Positions 8,962 through 17,743 of a DNA stretch of 64,000 bases are shown here, in pieces (position 1 is the first letter of the stretch; each line of letters starts with the position of its first letter). The DNA lies in the NCBI GenBank assembly GCA_964640665.1, contig CAZXHT010000013.1:1-64000 (forward strand). The letters run 5' to 3'. The notes below the pieces were generated by a model. It was not told the origin of the DNA. It worked only from the letters and a program-made list of their open reading frames with translations, and made no database searches. Origin of the DNA: DATKYQ01 sp964640665 (GTDB lineage Bacteria > Myxococcota > B64-G9). The position numbers and the translations under genes were made by a program.

Positions 8962-10244
8962 CAGAAACCGCGAGTGACGAAGACACACTCGACGTCATAG
9001 TGACCGGAGCCGGTCTTGCGGGCCTGGCCTGCGCGCACGAGTGCGCCGCGGCCGGGCTGCAAACCATCGTGCTCGAGCGCGGCGACGCCTCGGGCGCCAA
9101 GAACCTTTCCGGCGGCCGGCTGTATCTCGAACCTCTGCGCGCACTCTGCGGAGAGGTGCTCGCCGGAGCGCCGTTCGAGCGGCCGGTGACGTCCGAGAGT
9201 GTAGTACTGTGCGGCGAGCGCGAGGGAGTCAGCCTGCGCACGGACAAGACCGTCGGAGACGGAGACCCGCATTCTGTAACGGTGCTGCGAGCGCGCCTTG
9301 ATGCTCACCTGGCCGAGCGGGTTACCGCCAAGGGGGCCATGGTGCTGTTCGGACAGCGCGCTGATTCGCTGATAAGCGAAAACGGGCGGGTCGTCGGTGT
9401 TAAGGTGGGCTCCGAAATCCTGCGTGCCCGTATCGTCGTCGCCGCCGACGGCGTACTGTCCTTCCTGGCCGAGCAGGCGGGCCTGAGATCCGAGCGCCGG
9501 GCACAGGCCTACGCCTTGGGCGTCAAGGAAGTGATCGAGATCGAGTCGCGGAGCATCGAAGAGCGTTTCAACCTGGCGCCCGGCCAGGGTGCGGCTCGGC
9601 TGTTCATTGGCCGGGTGACCCGCGGCCTGCCGGGCGGCGGCTTCGTCTACACCAACAAAGACAGCCTCTCTCTGGGGCTGGTAGCTCGGCTCGGCGAGTT
9701 GCGTGAATGGAATGACGAATCGGTTTTCGCGGATCTGCTCGAAGAGTTCAAGCAGCGTCCCGAAGTGGCGCCGCTGATTGCAGGAGGCAAGACGGTCGAG
9801 TACGGGGCACACCTGATTCCCGAAGGCGGGCTGCACACCTTACCCGCGCCCGGCGCGCCGGGTCTGCTGCTTGTTGGCGATGCGGCCGGGCTGGTGCTGA
9901 ACACCGGGGCGGTGCTGCGCGGCATGGACCTGGCCTTGGCTTCCGGGACGCTGGCCGGACGCAGTATCGTTGCGGCTCTTGCAAACGGCGCGGACTGCCT
10001 CGAATGTTACGCGGCAGCCTTAAAAAGCAGCTTTATAATGCGCGAGATGCGCAAACACCGGCGGGCGGCCAAGGCCCTTGCCCAGCCCCGCCTTTACGCC
10101 GATTATCCAGGCAGGCTGGCGCGCTGGGCCGCCGAATTGTTCGAGACCAACGCGGCCGGCGAGCACGGCTCGGCCCGCCAGGCAATGAAAAAATTGCGCC
10201 GCGGCGTCAGGCTGCGGGACATCTGGCGCATCGTGCGCATGTGA
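8958..10244 (+). CDS. fixC: FixC-like FAD-dependent oxidoreductase (ETF:quinone oxidoreductase family)
   Basis: The 428-residue flavoprotein has an N-terminal Rossmann dinucleotide motif (VTGAGLAGLACAHECAAAGL, about residues 13-32) and KNLSGGRLYLEPL, the FixC/ETF-QO signature after the glycine loop. It also has ADGVLSFLAEQAGL and a C-terminal GD motif (LLLVGDAAGLVLNTGAVLRG). ETF-QO/FixC passes electrons from reduced ETF to the membrane quinone pool. The iron-sulfur part is on the separate fixX gene 7 nt downstream, as in FixABCX operons and unlike the fused mitochondrial ETF-QO. Its start overlaps etfA by 4 nt. Confidence 0.92.
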   Translation: MTETASDEDTLDVIVTGAGLAGLACAHECAAAGLQTIVLERGDASGAKNLSGGRLYLEPLRALCGEVLAGAPFERPVTSESVVLCGEREGVSLRTDKTVGDGDPHSVTVLRARLDAHLAERVTAKGAMVLFGQRADSLISENGRVVGVKVGSEILRARIVVAADGVLSFLAEQAGLRSERRAQAYALGVKEVIEIESRSIEERFNLAPGQGAARLFIGRVTRGLPGGGFVYTNKDSLSLGLVARLGELREWNDESVFADLLEEFKQRPEVAPLIAGGKTVEYGAHLIPEGGLHTLPAPGAPGLLLVGDAAGLVLNTGAVLRGMDLALASGTLAGRSIVAALANGADCLECYAAALKSSFIMREMRKHRRAAKALAQPRLYADYPGRLARWAAELFETNAAGEHGSARQAMKKLRRGVRLRDIWRIVRM

Positions 10245-10251
10245 GTAGAAG

Positions 10252-10521
10252 ATGAATATCGAAGAAAAGATCGCCCTGTGTTCAATCAAGCAGCATCCAG
10301 ACAGCCATATCGAGCTGGATGCGGCCGGCTGCGCGAAGTGTAAAAGCCATATCTGCACCCGGGCCTGTCCGGCCCAGCTGTATACCCTGGAGTCGGGATC
10401 CATCAAGTTCGATCACAGCGGATGTCTCGAGTGCGGCACCTGTCTCGTTATTTGCCCGCTGGGGGCGGTCAGCTGGAATTACCCCGAGCCGGGCTTCGGC
10501 ATCCACTACCGTTTCGGTTAG
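10252..10521 (+). CDS. fixX: FixX-like ferredoxin
   Basis: The 89-residue protein carries two Cys clusters, C-x2-C-x4-C-x3-CP (CAKCKSHICTRACP) and C-x2-C-x2-C-x3-CP (CLECGTCLVICP). It ends with WNYPEPGFGIHYRFG, the hallmark FixX C-terminus (family pattern WxYPxGxFGVxYRxG). It supplies an Fe-S centre to FixC for electron delivery to quinone. Position directly after fixC and the preserved tail make the assignment firm. The size is slightly below the usual 95-100 residues. Confidence 0.93.
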   Translation: MNIEEKIALCSIKQHPDSHIELDAAGCAKCKSHICTRACPAQLYTLESGSIKFDHSGCLECGTCLVICPLGAVSWNYPEPGFGIHYRFG

Positions 10522-10555
10522 TCGCATGGCAAAAAAGATCGCGAGGAGAAAACGG

Positions 10556-11152
10556 ATGAAGGTCCTTGGCATCCATGGCAGCCCCAGGAAAAACGGCAAC
10601 AGCGCCATGCTGCTAGAGCGCTGTCTGGCGGGTGCCGCCGATGCCGGAGCCGAGGTGCAAACGCTTGATGCGGCCGGGATGAAAATATCGGGCTGCCGGG
10701 AATGCGGCGGCTGCGACGAGACCGGCGAGTGTGTCATCGACGACGAAATGCAGCAGGTGTACCCGCTTATTGTAAGCGCTCACCGTATAGTTATTGCAAC
10801 GCCCATCTTCTTCTATGGCTTCCCCTCCCAGCTCAAGGCGCTCATAGATCGCGCCCAGGCCCTGTGGTCGCGCAGGCGGCTTACAAAGACCGCCGCCCGG
10901 CGCAAGAGTCACGACTCGGGCCGGGGCTACCTGATAGCGGTAGGCGCAACCCGCGGTGAAAACCTGTTCGATGGCTGTGAGCTGGTGGCGCGCTATTTCT
11001 ACGACGCCGCCGACATGGACTACCGCGGCGGACTGTTCTTCAGGCGCGTGGATAAAAAAGGCGCCATCAGCGAAGTGCCCGGCGCTCTCGAAAGTGCTTA
11101 CAAACTGGGTATGCGTATCGCCGGGGTTGACCACCGGTCTTCAAACTCGTAA
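10556..11152 (+). CDS. NADPH-dependent FMN reductase / flavodoxin-fold protein
   Basis: The 198-residue protein has the flavodoxin-like phosphate loop GIHGSPRKNGNSAMLLERCL at its N-terminus. A CxxCxxC-type Cys group follows (GCRECGGCDETGECVIDDEM), then the FMN-binding segment IVIATPIFFYGFPSQLKALI and a GATRG loop. The family (iron-sulfur flavoprotein/FMN reductase) reduces flavins or carries FMN in redox chains; the Cys pattern resembles the Isf-type CxxCxxCxxxxxC cluster site. ATG 10556 was chosen because AGGAG lies at 10544-10548, although in-frame ATG 10526 is possible. It is co-directional with fixX (34 nt gap), which suggests a redox partner, but the electron donor is unknown. Confidence 0.85.
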   Translation: MKVLGIHGSPRKNGNSAMLLERCLAGAADAGAEVQTLDAAGMKISGCRECGGCDETGECVIDDEMQQVYPLIVSAHRIVIATPIFFYGFPSQLKALIDRAQALWSRRRLTKTAARRKSHDSGRGYLIAVGATRGENLFDGCELVARYFYDAADMDYRGGLFFRRVDKKGAISEVPGALESAYKLGMRIAGVDHRSSNS

Positions 11153-11161
11153 CGTGGCCGC

Positions 11162-12040
11162 ATGAGCGATGCTGAATCCGGGTTGGAGCTTTCGGTAATA
11201 TTGCCGGCGCTCAATGAGAGCGCCGTGCTGGGTGAGTTGCTCGATAGGTTGGCCGCGGTATTAGGGGATACCAGCCACGAAATCCTGGTCATCGACGATG
11301 GGTCGAGCGACGACAGCGCATCCATCGGGCGCGAGCACGGGGTGCGAGTGATACGGCACCCATACAGCAAGGGAAACGGGGCGGCGGTCAAGCGCGGCAT
11401 TCGTGAGGCCCGCGGTAAGGCTGTCTTGCTTATGGACGCCGACGGCCAACACCCGCCCGAGGAGATCCCGCGCTTACTCTCCGCACTTGCGGATTGTGAC
11501 ATGGCGGTCGGGGCCCGCGCCCGGGGATCGGCACAGAAAGTCCACCGCTGGGCAGCCAACCGGTTTTTCTCGATGCTGGCTTCCTACCTGGCCGGCGAAC
11601 GCATCCCCGACCTGACATCCGGATTCAGGGTCATCCGTGCCGAAATCGCCAAGCGCTACGTCGACCTGCTGCCGAATACCTTCTCCTACCCGTCCACGCT
11701 GAGCGTGACCCTGGCCCGGGCCGGTTACACTATATCCCACGTGCCCATCGTGACCGAGCGCAGCCGCAGCGGCTCGAAGATTAAACCTTCCAGCGACGGG
11801 TTGCGCTTCATCGTCATCCTGCTCAAGATCGGGGTCGGGCTTACACCTTTCAGGGTCTTTCTCCCGCTGAGCCTGATCCTGTTTCTGCTTGGGATGGGAT
11901 GGTACGCCTACACCCTGGCGACGGTGCACCGTTTCACCAACATGTCACTGCTTCTGCTGTGCACCTCTGTTATCATCTTCATGCTGGGGCTGGTGGCAGA
12001 ACAGATCGCCCAACTGAGGCGTGAGCGGCGTGACGAGTGA
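11162..12040 (+). CDS. GT2 family glycosyltransferase with C-terminal membrane anchor (polyprenyl-phosphate sugar synthase-like)
   Basis: The 292-residue protein has the GT-A fold signatures: VILPALNESAVLGELLDRL, EILVIDDGSSDDSASIGREH, the nucleotide/metal motif LLMDADGQHPPEEIPRLL and FRVIRAEIAKRYVDLLP. Two transmembrane helices lie at the C-terminus (about 232-252 and 262-285). This architecture matches dolichol/undecaprenyl-phosphate mannose or glucose synthases, which load a sugar onto a lipid carrier at the inner membrane. The end overlaps the start of the next membrane-protein gene by 20 nt, which suggests that protein uses the lipid-linked sugar. Confidence 0.88.
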   Translation: MSDAESGLELSVILPALNESAVLGELLDRLAAVLGDTSHEILVIDDGSSDDSASIGREHGVRVIRHPYSKGNGAAVKRGIREARGKAVLLMDADGQHPPEEIPRLLSALADCDMAVGARARGSAQKVHRWAANRFFSMLASYLAGERIPDLTSGFRVIRAEIAKRYVDLLPNTFSYPSTLSVTLARAGYTISHVPIVTERSRSGSKIKPSSDGLRFIVILLKIGVGLTPFRVFLPLSLILFLLGMGWYAYTLATVHRFTNMSLLLLCTSVIIFMLGLVAEQIAQLRRERRDE

Positions 12041-14330
12041 ACTGCCGGTGGGTGTGACGGCAAAAAGATCCGTCAAGATCTTGCCAAGAGGTTTTCTGGT
12101 CGCCAGCGGAGCGCTTCTGGGCGGCCTGCTCTTGCTGGCTTTCGCCTACGGTCTCGACGTCTTCTCATTTCCGGCGCTCTGGTGGCGCGATCAGCCCTTC
12201 GACTACGGCAACATCCTGCATACCGTAAAGACTCTCTCCCTCGGCTCACGCTTGTGGGCATACGATCCCTTGCACCTGTTCGGCTGGATTCCAAACGCCT
12301 TCTACAACCCGCTGGCGACTCTTATAGCCGCCCCCTTCGGCCAGGGAGAGGGCGCCTACCGGGTCTGGCTGCTTGTAGTTCTTTGGGTTTCCTCGTTGGC
12401 CTGCCTGCCGTTGCTTCCCCGCAAGACATCCACAATAGGATGGGTCGCAGGCGGCCTGCTGGCCGCCCTGCTGTCCTTACTCGTCTATCCCGGTGATGTC
12501 GGCCTGCTGGACGCCAATCCCGTTCAGGCGCTCTACACCGGCCAGTGGGCCCAGCGCCTGGGGGTGTTTCTGGGTATCTTGTCTATCGAGCGTTTCGTAA
12601 GGGCGCTCGAGGCCTGGTCCGAGCCAATCTTATGCGTCAGGAGATCGCTGGTCGCCGCCATGCTGCTGGGCGCGACATTGTTTTCACACTTCATGAGCGG
12701 TTACGCGACGGCCGTGGTGATGGCAATCGTTCTGCTCATGCACCTGCTGGCCAGGCGTTTGATCGACGGCCGCTTTCGCCTTGCGACTTTGCTGGTGTTG
12801 CCGGCGGTGCTTGTGGCCTGTCTTTTGCTGTTTGCCGATTTTTTCTACGTGCTGCTTGCGCTCAACCCGACTTATCACAGCCTCCCGTTGCTTGGCTGGC
12901 AGGTTCCCCTGGGTGCGCTGGCCACAGTCAGGGAGGTGCTGCTGCCCGCCCTGCCGATCGTCTTGATCCCGGCGGCGCGCACGCTGCTCATGGGCGATTT
13001 TAAGCGCGTGGGCATTTCCAGACTGACTTTCCCTCTTCTGGTCTACCTGATCGTTAGCCTGACGAGTATCGGCAACGCGCTTGTCCTGTCCGCGTTGGTC
13101 TTCGCGGCGGCGCTGCTTTCCAGCCGCATCGATAGGGAATTCCGGGCGCGCCACTGGCTTCCGGTCGCGGCCTGCTTCTTGCTCGTGCTTTCGTGCGGCC
13201 CGGGTTCGCTCCATGTCCTCGGCCTCGATCTGAGCGTTTTCGTCCCCTTCCACGACTCCGTTGGCTGGGCCAAGCTGGCGGCCATGTCGCGCATGCTGCT
13301 GATCGTCTGGTTCGGCGTGCTCGCGGCCGAGGGCCTCGATCCAGCCGAGGGCAAACAACGCTTGGCCAGAGGCATCGTCATCCCGGCGCTTGTGCTTCTT
13401 GGCCTGGCGCTGCCCTTGCTGCTCTCACTCGATGCTCCCGGGCACAGCGGCGCGCAGACCTTCTTCGAGGAGATGAACGCCACCGATCGCGACGCGACCG
13501 AAAGACTCACAGAGCGCATGCGCGATGCCGCCCGGCAAACGCCGCCGGACGGTTACCTGCTGTTGGAAGACACCCTGCACCACCCGCCGGGCTCCACCCT
13601 GGAAGCGACGCGCGTCCCCAACGGGCACCTGCCCTACCTGACGGGCAATGAAAGCGGCCGGCCTGTGCTGGGCGGATGCGTGACCACCCGGATGCTGACT
13701 CACCCCTATGCCCAAACAAGCCGCGGCCGGTTGTTGTGCACCAGTCTCGACGCTGCGGGCAAAAAGATTTTCCATGCCCTCGACCGGCTCAGGGATCTGG
13801 GTGTGGCCAACATCCTGGCCCACAGCAAGCAACTGGTGTCCGCGCTCGAGACCTACCCGGCGGCCCACTTTCTGAATCGGGAAGCCGGCTTGGCCCTCTT
13901 CGCCCTCGAGCAGTACCGGCCGCTTTTAACCGACATAGACGGTTCTTTTCTGCCCGGGGCAAGGCTGTTCTTCGCCCCTGGTGAGACAAAGATAGACTTG
14001 CCAGCGGGCGAATCTGCCCTGCGCCTGCGACAGGTATACTATCCTTTCCTGCGCTGCGAGGCTTCGGGCCCGAGCGGGCCGCGCGACTGTCACGTATCTT
14101 CCTGGAGCGACGGCAAGGAGACGTTCCGGGGCTGCCTGGTGGACGACCCGAGAAAGATCACGGTCGATGTCCCCTGGATCCAGGTGAACCTGGAACCCGA
14201 TCCGTGCGGGGCCGAACTAATAAAGCTTACCTGCCGGCCGCCACTGATGCCGTTTATTGTAATGCTTTTGGCCTGGCTTGCAGCTCTCGCCTGGCTACTT
14301 GTGCGGCGCCGCTTACGGCGTTATTCTTGA
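12021..14330 (+). CDS. Large polytopic membrane protein, possible GT-C type glycosyltransferase
   Basis: The 769-residue protein has about 11-12 hydrophobic helices in the first 480 residues, then a soluble part of about 260 residues and a final transmembrane helix with a basic end (LVRRRLRRY). The first loop after helix 1 holds acidic and aromatic residues (WWRDQPFDYGN, YDPLHLFGWIPNAFYNPLA), resembling the loop of PTPS-related/YfhO-like GT-C membrane proteins. The overlap with the GT2 gene implies joint work in glycan or glycolipid assembly. The start is GTG 12021; no ATG is available near it. Enzymatic function is inferred only; the soluble domain is not recognised. Confidence 0.65.
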   Translation: MSGVTSELPVGVTAKRSVKILPRGFLVASGALLGGLLLLAFAYGLDVFSFPALWWRDQPFDYGNILHTVKTLSLGSRLWAYDPLHLFGWIPNAFYNPLATLIAAPFGQGEGAYRVWLLVVLWVSSLACLPLLPRKTSTIGWVAGGLLAALLSLLVYPGDVGLLDANPVQALYTGQWAQRLGVFLGILSIERFVRALEAWSEPILCVRRSLVAAMLLGATLFSHFMSGYATAVVMAIVLLMHLLARRLIDGRFRLATLLVLPAVLVACLLLFADFFYVLLALNPTYHSLPLLGWQVPLGALATVREVLLPALPIVLIPAARTLLMGDFKRVGISRLTFPLLVYLIVSLTSIGNALVLSALVFAAALLSSRIDREFRARHWLPVAACFLLVLSCGPGSLHVLGLDLSVFVPFHDSVGWAKLAAMSRMLLIVWFGVLAAEGLDPAEGKQRLARGIVIPALVLLGLALPLLLSLDAPGHSGAQTFFEEMNATDRDATERLTERMRDAARQTPPDGYLLLEDTLHHPPGSTLEATRVPNGHLPYLTGNESGRPVLGGCVTTRMLTHPYAQTSRGRLLCTSLDAAGKKIFHALDRLRDLGVANILAHSKQLVSALETYPAAHFLNREAGLALFALEQYRPLLTDIDGSFLPGARLFFAPGETKIDLPAGESALRLRQVYYPFLRCEASGPSGPRDCHVSSWSDGKETFRGCLVDDPRKITVDVPWIQVNLEPDPCGAELIKLTCRPPLMPFIVMLLAWLAALAWLLVRRRLRRYS

Positions 14331-14333
14331 TGC

Positions 14334-14888
14334 ATGGAAGTCAAGGGTACTGCCGTGCGGCCGACGCCTCTGTTCATTCGCCAGCGCTTCAAGGATCGTT
14401 TCGACGAGTGGCTCGATGGGCTTTCTGGGATTTCCAGGAAGATCATGAGCGACAAGATTACGACCGAGGCTTGGTATGCGCTCGACGAGGCCATGATCGA
14501 GCCGACCGCCAAGATCTGCGATCTTTTCTTCGCCGGAGAAAAGAAAGGCGCCTGGGAGGTCGGCCGCTTCAGCGCCGACTACTCGCTCTGGGGGCTCTAC
14601 CGGCTATTCGTCAAGATCGGCTCGCCGCTGCATCTCGTCGAGAAGGCCACCCAGGTCTTTTCCACCTACTACCGCCCCAGCCGTATGGAGATAACCGAGC
14701 GCGGGCGCAACCACGCGGTGGCGCGCATCCTGGAGTTCTCAGAGCCCAACGAACTGGTCGAGATGCGCATCGGGGGCTGGATCGAGCGTGCCCTCGAGAT
14801 AAGCGGCTGCACCGATGTGCAGAGCGACATCACCCACTCGCTGGCGCGTGGTGATCCCTACACCCAGTTCATATCCGAGTGGAAATGA
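14334..14888 (+). CDS. V4R / TIGR02265-like (Myxococcus-type) small protein
   Basis: The 184-residue soluble protein has a mid region (WEVGRFSADYSLWGLYRLFV) and an end (CTDVQSDITHSLARGDPYTQFISEW). These match the layout of the V4R/heme-NO-binding-like fold and of the TIGR02265/DUF2378 proteins common in myxobacteria, in which the last strand reads roughly C-x-GG-x3-C-x-F/Y-x-x-x-W. The Cys ligands expected near that strand are absent here. It is co-directional with the membrane protein (3-nt gap). A paralogue-like protein at 48269-48865 has the same layout and keeps the Cys. The role is probably ligand sensing or scaffolding; no enzymatic motif is visible. Confidence 0.6.
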   Translation: MEVKGTAVRPTPLFIRQRFKDRFDEWLDGLSGISRKIMSDKITTEAWYALDEAMIEPTAKICDLFFAGEKKGAWEVGRFSADYSLWGLYRLFVKIGSPLHLVEKATQVFSTYYRPSRMEITERGRNHAVARILEFSEPNELVEMRIGGWIERALEISGCTDVQSDITHSLARGDPYTQFISEWK

Positions 14889-14931
14889 GTGTCTCTGCGC
14901 CGCCTTCGTAACCCAAAAAGGAAAACGACCC

Positions 14932-17706
14932 ATGAAACGAACCGCAGTCGCGATTTTTATTATTGCGCTAGCTGGTGCCGTCTTCTACTTACTGACCAAA
15001 GACAAGACCAGCCAACATGCCCCAAGCTCCAGCGCAGAGCCGTTCGATGAGATTGCGCCTGTCAGCGGGGCAAATTCACAGGCTGAGCCAAAGACTCCGG
15101 CGCGAGCCATGCTCCCGGAGGTTTTCGAGGACGACGACCCGACAGGCAACCTGAGGCTCGAAGGTCAGGTGATAGACGCGGGCGATCTGCCGGTGGACGG
15201 CGCGATCGTGGCCATCAACACCCGTCCGGCGCGCACGGCGCGCACGGAGAAAGACGGGACTTTCTTCTTCGATAAACTCGTCGGCAGACGCTTCAGCCTG
15301 ACCGCGCGCCACGGCAGCCGTGTCGGCGGGCCGATCCTGCACAAGCTCTCCGAAAAGAGCAGCCCGGTTGTAATTCGCCTGCGTTCCGGCGGAACGGTCG
15401 AGGTCAGCGTGACTGCCGCCGACACCGGCGCCCCCGTTGCCGGGGCGCTTCTGGAACTCAGAACCATCGACAACGTTCCGGCCGTAACAGACTCCCATGG
15501 GCGGGCCAGCTTCTCGGGCGTGGCCGCGGGCTACTGCACCCTGGCCGCGCGGGCGTCCGGGTTTTCTCCGGCACAGCAGTTGGTAAGCGTTCCCGAATCG
15601 ACCACCAAGCCGGTCCAGATCACTCTCAGCCTGTACCGCGGCTCGAGCGTCTCGGGGCGCGTAGTCGATCAGGACGGCCAACCTATCCAGGGCGCGCGGG
15701 TGCTTGCCGTGGACAGCTCCGCTTTGTTGTCGCTGGCAGATGCAGATCGCGACGGGGCCGAAAGCGACGGCGACGGCCGCTTCTCGATCGACGCTCTCGC
15801 TTCCGGGAGCTACCGCCTGACTGCCACTCACGCCGACTACCCGGCGGCTTCCTCCAAGCCTGTGCGGGTATCCGCCGCGCGGCCAACCCCTGACGTTACC
15901 ATCGTTATGCATCCGGGCGCCGTGATGGCGGGCAAGGTGGTGGACGCGAACGGCCAGGCGGCGCCATGGGCCAGGGTGCGCTGCGGCCGCAAGGACATGA
16001 GTCCGCTCGTGGGTGCGGCCATCGGAGGCAAGCGCCAGAGGGGCGCCACGGCCGACGAGCAGGGCAAGTTCCGCATCAGCGGCTTACCGCGCGCCGAGAT
16101 GCAGGCACTGGCCCAAACCGAGGAGGCTTCTTCGGATGCGCTAACGGTTGATTTACGCTCTAGGCCGGTTGTCGAGGATATCGTCTTGCGGCTCACGATA
16201 GCCGGCATGATCGCAGGACAGGTGCACACCCCAAGTGGAGACCCGCTGGCCGATATCGAAGTCGCGGCCTTTCCCGACATCTGGTCGAACGGCATCTCGA
16301 ACGAGACTTTCCTGCGCGGGCGGGCCACGACCGCCACCGACGGCAGCGGTCACTTCGTATTGCGGGGCCTGGCCCGCGGCAGCTACCGCCTGCGGGCCGC
16401 GCGCTCGGCCGGTTCTTTCAGGGCCCGGATGAACTCGGGAGTCAAGGCCAAGACCGGCGACGAAAATGTCGAGATCGTGTTGGGCAACGACGGCGGCATC
16501 AAGGGCCGCCTGGTGTTTGCCGACGGCGGGAACCCAATCGAGTTCAGCCTGGCGCTCAACATGCCCCCGGGCATTCCGTTTACCAGCCAGGACGGCTCAT
16601 TCGAGATACCCGGCGTCGCCCCGGGCAGCTACCGGTTGACTTTCAGGGGCAACAACTTCGCTGAAACAGTGGTTCCGGAAGTGACCGTCGAGGAAGAGAA
16701 GGTCACGGATCTCGGAACGATCAAAGTCAAGCGAGGACGGACGCTGACCGGCCGCGTATTGACCGAGGACGGCTCCCCCGTACCCGGGGCGACTGTTCTT
16801 GCGGCCACGCGCCTGGTCGGCGACGGCAGTCACCTGGCACTTGATCTCGGCAAGGCGGCCGAAGAGCAGATGGGGTTGCGGCGCGCTAAAAGCGATGACG
16901 CCGGTTTCTTCAGGATCGACGGTATCTCGGCCGAGCGCTACATGCTGGTCGCCGAGCACGAGAAGTACGGCCGCTCCGATGCCATGGTCGTCCCGCAGGG
17001 CACGGCCGGCCTTGATCGCGAGCTTGTGCTACACGCGTCCGGAAGCGTCTTCGGCAAGGTGACGGCCGGCGGCGAGCCCGTCGCGGGCGCCATCATCCAG
17101 GCCAACCCGGTTGGAGAGTCCGCCAAGGTGATCGTGGTTCACGCGGGGGACGACGGAAGCTATAACATCGAGAAGATCCAGGCCGGCCAGCTGCGTATAA
17201 CGGCGGCCCAAATGGCTGGGGCGGGCCTGGGGGCCAGATCGGAGGGAGTAGTGGTCACGGCCAGGCCGGGCGAGAAGGTACAGGTGGACATCGACATCCC
17301 GGTCGGGAGCGTCAAACTGACCATCGACGTCAAGGGCCAGGGCGGGGCAAAAATCGATGCAGCCCAGGTTCTGTTGCTGGTCGGGAAAGTACAGATAGAA
17401 AGCGCCTCCGAGTTGAACAAAGCAGCCATGGCCGCGGGCGGCAGTATAAGCCAGACATTCTGGATGGCGGCCAAGCCGGCCGTGTTCACCAAGGTCATCC
17501 CGGCCGAATACAGCCTGTGCGTCATCCCCATCAACGGCGACATGAACGACCCCGCCTTCGTAATGCGCCTGAGAAAATACACGGCTTCGCTGAAGGTCAT
17601 CTGCTCGCCGCTTACCATCCCGGCCCAACCCGAGTCCCAGCGCCAACAGGTCACAGTCCCCCCGATGCAGCCCCTACCCCCGGAGCCCGCACCCGAGGTG
17701 CAGTGA
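14932..17706 (+). CDS. Membrane-anchored protein of tandem carboxypeptidase-regulatory-like (Cna-B/SdrD type) domains
   Basis: The 924-residue protein has an N-terminal uncleaved anchor (residues 4-20) followed by a polar linker. About nine or ten tandem beta-sandwich repeats follow, each with a pattern of the type G-x-V-x-D-x-x-G-x-P-V-x-G-A-x-V and ending with G-x-Y-x-L. Examples are VSGRVVDQDGQPIQGARVLA, LTGRVLTEDGSPVPGATVLA and DALASGSYRLTATHADY. These transthyretin-like folds usually act in adhesion or as structural modules. The real start is ATG 14932; an open frame extends to 14815 inside the previous gene without a signal peptide. It lies between metabolic genes and so is out of place functionally. 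Confidence 0.8.
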   Translation: MKRTAVAIFIIALAGAVFYLLTKDKTSQHAPSSSAEPFDEIAPVSGANSQAEPKTPARAMLPEVFEDDDPTGNLRLEGQVIDAGDLPVDGAIVAINTRPARTARTEKDGTFFFDKLVGRRFSLTARHGSRVGGPILHKLSEKSSPVVIRLRSGGTVEVSVTAADTGAPVAGALLELRTIDNVPAVTDSHGRASFSGVAAGYCTLAARASGFSPAQQLVSVPESTTKPVQITLSLYRGSSVSGRVVDQDGQPIQGARVLAVDSSALLSLADADRDGAESDGDGRFSIDALASGSYRLTATHADYPAASSKPVRVSAARPTPDVTIVMHPGAVMAGKVVDANGQAAPWARVRCGRKDMSPLVGAAIGGKRQRGATADEQGKFRISGLPRAEMQALAQTEEASSDALTVDLRSRPVVEDIVLRLTIAGMIAGQVHTPSGDPLADIEVAAFPDIWSNGISNETFLRGRATTATDGSGHFVLRGLARGSYRLRAARSAGSFRARMNSGVKAKTGDENVEIVLGNDGGIKGRLVFADGGNPIEFSLALNMPPGIPFTSQDGSFEIPGVAPGSYRLTFRGNNFAETVVPEVTVEEEKVTDLGTIKVKRGRTLTGRVLTEDGSPVPGATVLAATRLVGDGSHLALDLGKAAEEQMGLRRAKSDDAGFFRIDGISAERYMLVAEHEKYGRSDAMVVPQGTAGLDRELVLHASGSVFGKVTAGGEPVAGAIIQANPVGESAKVIVVHAGDDGSYNIEKIQAGQLRITAAQMAGAGLGARSEGVVVTARPGEKVQVDIDIPVGSVKLTIDVKGQGGAKIDAAQVLLLVGKVQIESASELNKAAMAAGGSISQTFWMAAKPAVFTKVIPAEYSLCVIPINGDMNDPAFVMRLRKYTASLKVICSPLTIPAQPESQRQQVTVPPMQPLPPEPAPEVQ

Positions 17707-17743
17707 AGACATTTACCAATCAACACCAACGAGGAGAAGACGC

